The translations under genes were made by a program, and so were the position numbers. From Planctomycetota bacterium (lineage in GTDB: Bacteria > Planctomycetota > UBA1135), in the NCBI GenBank assembly GCA_024275135.1, contig JAJRZS010000015.1, positions 50,847 through 114,846 of the forward strand: a DNA stretch of 64,000 bases, in the 5' to 3' direction. The notes below the pieces were generated by a model. It was not told the DNA's origin, searched no databases, and saw only the letters and a program-made list of their open reading frames with translations. Every line of letters begins with the position of its first letter. The stretch's first letter is position 1. Shown here piece after piece: positions 61,764 through 64,000 of the stretch.

Positions 61764-64000
61764 GGCAATAGCTTTTGTCCCTCCTCACTGAGCAAGAACT
61801 CCTTCAGCACAAACGACGCGATTTGACCACCATGGAGGTTTGCATTTTCACAAAGAATTGCAAAGGCATACCGGGGATGATCCGCTGGGAAGTAACCGGC
61901 AAACCAAGCATGGGTTTTTTGCCGTTTCTTGCGCACAGAAATTTGCGAGGTTCCTGTTTTGGCAACAATCTTCCACTCTGAGGGAAAATCCGTGCGATAA
62001 GAAGTGCCTCCATTTTCATAAGAAACGGCCAGCAAAGCAGAGCGAATGCGCGCACGATTGGTCGCCGACAAGGACGAAGATGGAAGCCCGCCCTGGGCAG
62101 GTGAGCCGCCGCCCCCAGCATGAACCAAACGCGGCTGCAATAACTCCCCAGTTGCCAGCCAGCCATAAAAACGCGCCATCTGTAAGGGGCTGGCCTGCAC
62201 CCCGACCTGGCCAATGGCCGTCCGCATCAAGCGCAAGGTATCGCGCTGCAGATCTTCCAACGGACTCAAGTAATTGGCATTCCTCTCCAAACGTGCATCG
62301 CCACGCAAATCTTGGAATGGATGAATTGTTTCCGCAGAAGGATCAAACTGCACCAACTCCAACCCCGTTGGCCGGTCGAAGCCAAGACCCCGCGCATAAT
62401 CGTAAATGGCTTTGGCTCCTATCTTTTGGGCCAACAGGTAAAAGTATACATTGCAGGACTTCTTCAAAGCATCCCGCATGGTGATGGTCTGGTGGCCCAA
62501 GCGGGAATCGCAACGCAAGGTTTGCCCGCCCGGCACCGGAGTAATCATGCCTTCACAGTCAAAGGCTTGGTCCCAATAATTCGGATCAAGATGAAGCGCT
62601 GCAGCGGCCACCAAAGGCTTGAAGGTGGATCCAGGGTAGGGTGTTTCTGCTCCATAATAGCCTCCACCTAAAGCTCGATTGCGCAAGGCCGACCCCTCAC
62701 GCACCTGCATCAACCGATTAAAATCGCGGCGGTATTCCTCGCGAGTAAAACTGGGGCTACTGAACAACACGGGAGTTTCCCCTGTCTCCAAGTCGAGGAG
62801 GGCAAAACCCACTTTCATCAATTCCGCATCAAAGGGGGGCGCATCCGGAAATAGTTCTTCCAAGCGTTGCGGGGTTTGTCGATAAACCTTTTCCACCGCA
62901 TGCATGGCGGCCAACTGAAGTTCTGCATCTAGGGAGAGCACAATATCGGAGCCATTGCGCGGTGGAGAAAATAAAAGTTCTAAGGGGCGTCCATCTTTCT
63001 CTCCTCCTTCCAGCACCTGCAAGTAGCCTCGACGTCCGCGCAGCTGCTCTTCATAAACCAGTTCCACCCCGCTGGCACCAAGGGTTTCATCCGGCTGCAA
63101 GGATTCGCTCCACAATTGATCTCGAACCTGGCGAAATTCCGCCTCCTCTGCCGGAGTACGGTGAAAGATACGGCGCAGCTCTTGGAAACGATCCTGCAGC
63201 ACAGCATAATTTTCCGTTTCTCTACGGTCGACATGGCGGGTCGTGCCCACCAATAATGGCGCGACTTCCAGCGGATAAATCCTCCTTGCAACCTCCTGCA
63301 GATATAAGCCCGGATAATCATCCGCTTGCTGAGCCAGCAAATCTACCTGGGAAAAATTCAAATCCCGCTGCAAGGCAATAACGCGATCGCGATGAACATG
63401 GATGGTTTGCTTGCGCCGAATCCCGGCCACATCTTCCGAGAAATCCTGTTCAATTCGACGCAAATAACCGTCCAACACTTCCGTCTGCTTGGCCATCTCC
63501 ATTTCCTCAAGCTTTTTGCTTGCAGAATCCTGAAGTGGGTAGAGCAATGCGCCAATGGCCTCTGGGCTTGCTTCCCACTCCCAAGCTTGACGCAAGGAAA
63601 CTAGCAGCTCTTGGCGCTTGGGCCCGGGTTCGGCCAAACGGTTACGTAAGCGAAAAGGGGAAATATCCAGGGCATTCGCTGCAGCATCTTGCAATGCCCG
63701 CCGCAAAACCATGCGCTCCAAAACTTGCCGCCGCGCCTCAAGTCGGGACAGAAGTTGCCCTTTCCAGCCTGGCCCCAAGCGCTCTTCTAACAAGAGAATC
63801 TCTCTCCTCGCGGCCTCTAGAGCTGAATGCAAACCAGCTCGCGCTTGTGGAAACCGCTGCCCCAGTGGGCTGGTTCCGTCTTCTGCCCATTGCTGCAAAT
63901 CCTTGGCATAAGTAGAAGTCCCTAACTGGCAGGCCCTGCGCACATAAAACAAAAAGTCATTGCGTTGGCGCAAATTGAGGGCAGCTAAATCCTGGGGGAT
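61760..64000 (-). CDS. mrdA: Penicillin-binding protein 2 (partial, N-terminus off window)
   Basis: Transpeptidase of the elongation machinery. The frame is open to base 64000, and the N-terminal membrane anchor is not yet reached, so the gene begins beyond the window. A long helical region (about 160 residues, Arg/Glu/Leu-rich) is present before the pedestal, longer than usual for PBP2. Pedestal: DVAGIRRKQTIHVHRD. Transpeptidase motifs: STFKPLVAAAA (Ser-x-x-Lys), KSCNVYFYLLAQKIG (Ser-x-Asn) and VAKTGTSQISVRKK (Lys-Thr-Gly). Followed by rodA in ATGA overlap, the usual mrdA-rodA order. Confidence 0.9.
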   Translation of the reverse strand: MPQDLAALNLRQRNDFLFYVRRACQLGTSTYAKDLQQWAEDGTSPLGQRFPQARAGLHSALEAARREILLLEERLGPGWKGQLLSRLEARRQVLERMVLRRALQDAAANALDISPFRLRNRLAEPGPKRQELLVSLRQAWEWEASPEAIGALLYPLQDSASKKLEEMEMAKQTEVLDGYLRRIEQDFSEDVAGIRRKQTIHVHRDRVIALQRDLNFSQVDLLAQQADDYPGLYLQEVARRIYPLEVAPLLVGTTRHVDRRETENYAVLQDRFQELRRIFHRTPAEEAEFRQVRDQLWSESLQPDETLGASGVELVYEEQLRGRRGYLQVLEGGEKDGRPLELLFSPPRNGSDIVLSLDAELQLAAMHAVEKVYRQTPQRLEELFPDAPPFDAELMKVGFALLDLETGETPVLFSSPSFTREEYRRDFNRLMQVREGSALRNRALGGGYYGAETPYPGSTFKPLVAAAALHLDPNYWDQAFDCEGMITPVPGGQTLRCDSRLGHQTITMRDALKKSCNVYFYLLAQKIGAKAIYDYARGLGFDRPTGLELVQFDPSAETIHPFQDLRGDARLERNANYLSPLEDLQRDTLRLMRTAIGQVGVQASPLQMARFYGWLATGELLQPRLVHAGGGGSPAQGGLPSSSLSATNRARIRSALLAVSYENGGTSYRTDFPSEWKIVAKTGTSQISVRKKRQKTHAWFAGYFPADHPRYAFAILCENANLHGGQIASFVLKEFLLSEEGQKLLP

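Noticed and set aside
1..64000. CRISPR arrays, tRNA/rRNA genes, insertion sequences, phage genes, replication origin
   Set aside because: I looked through all spacers and found no direct-repeat arrays, cloverleaf-like sequences, transposases, integrases or clustered DnaA-box-like repeats.

Overview
The window is 64 kb of densely packed bacterial chromosome. The longest gene-free spacers are about 150-190 bp, and I see no tRNA, rRNA, CRISPR array, insertion sequence or phage gene. The cell envelope is diderm: there is KDO synthesis (KdsA), an MlaEFD lipid transporter, a secretin, a FadL-like outer-membrane barrel and many lipoproteins with lipoboxes. The lifestyle looks heterotrophic, with propionyl-CoA carboxylation, threonine catabolism, acetoacetate activation and PEP synthase. 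Base composition is moderately GC-rich. The mix of a sulfatase-modifying-factor-like protein, a kelch propeller, SbsA-type Ig domains and a degenerate gluzincin reminds me of Planctomycetota or a similar lineage, but nothing here fixes the phylum.

Layout. 1-3143 (minus): TPR lipoprotein, dtd, HU/IHF-like protein and an AlgI-like acyltransferase carrying an in-frame TGA. 3166-9091 (plus): a Trp/Phe/Pro-repeat lipoprotein, mlaE, mlaF, mlaD and typA in one tightly overlapped operon. 9079-12383: a degenerate metallopeptidase-like secreted protein, then an M50 membrane protease with a parvulin-like lipoprotein. 12380-16411 (minus): methylmalonyl-CoA epimerase plus the three parts of a propionyl-CoA-type carboxylase. 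16478-22947: thioesterase, kelch protein, FadL-like barrel, RluD-type pseudouridine synthase and an FGE-domain protein. 22967-29124: valS behind an RmlD-like reductase, a lipid-kinase-like gene with kdsA, and a FliA/WhiG-type sigma factor. 29275-33572 (minus): ybeY, phoH, cdsA, uppS and purA. 33675-37660: an unknown gene, then GspK-like, secretin and OmpH/Skp-like genes. 37800-40535: rpsO-pnp with a clear intrinsic terminator. 40680-46815: Ig-domain surface lipoprotein divergent from two TPR lipoproteins. 46869-50724: trkA, trkH and an orphan D12 adenine methyltransferase. 50739-56274: CBS protein, Lrp regulator divergent from a Cys/Met PLP enzyme, frameshifted ppsA and an esterase. 56334-60613: tdh, kbl and acetoacetyl-CoA synthetase. 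60628-64000: frameshifted rodA and partial PBP2.

Two genome-wide habits stand out. Genes in operons are often joined by ATGA overlaps. At many transcription-unit heads a -10-like hexamer (TAGGCT, TACAAT, TAGTTT, TAATAT, TGCAAT) lies exactly six bases before the start codon with no Shine-Dalgarno sequence, which is what leaderless transcription looks like. Three otherwise well-conserved genes (algI-like, ppsA, rodA) are each broken by one single-base lesion, which points either to residual assembly error or to real decay.
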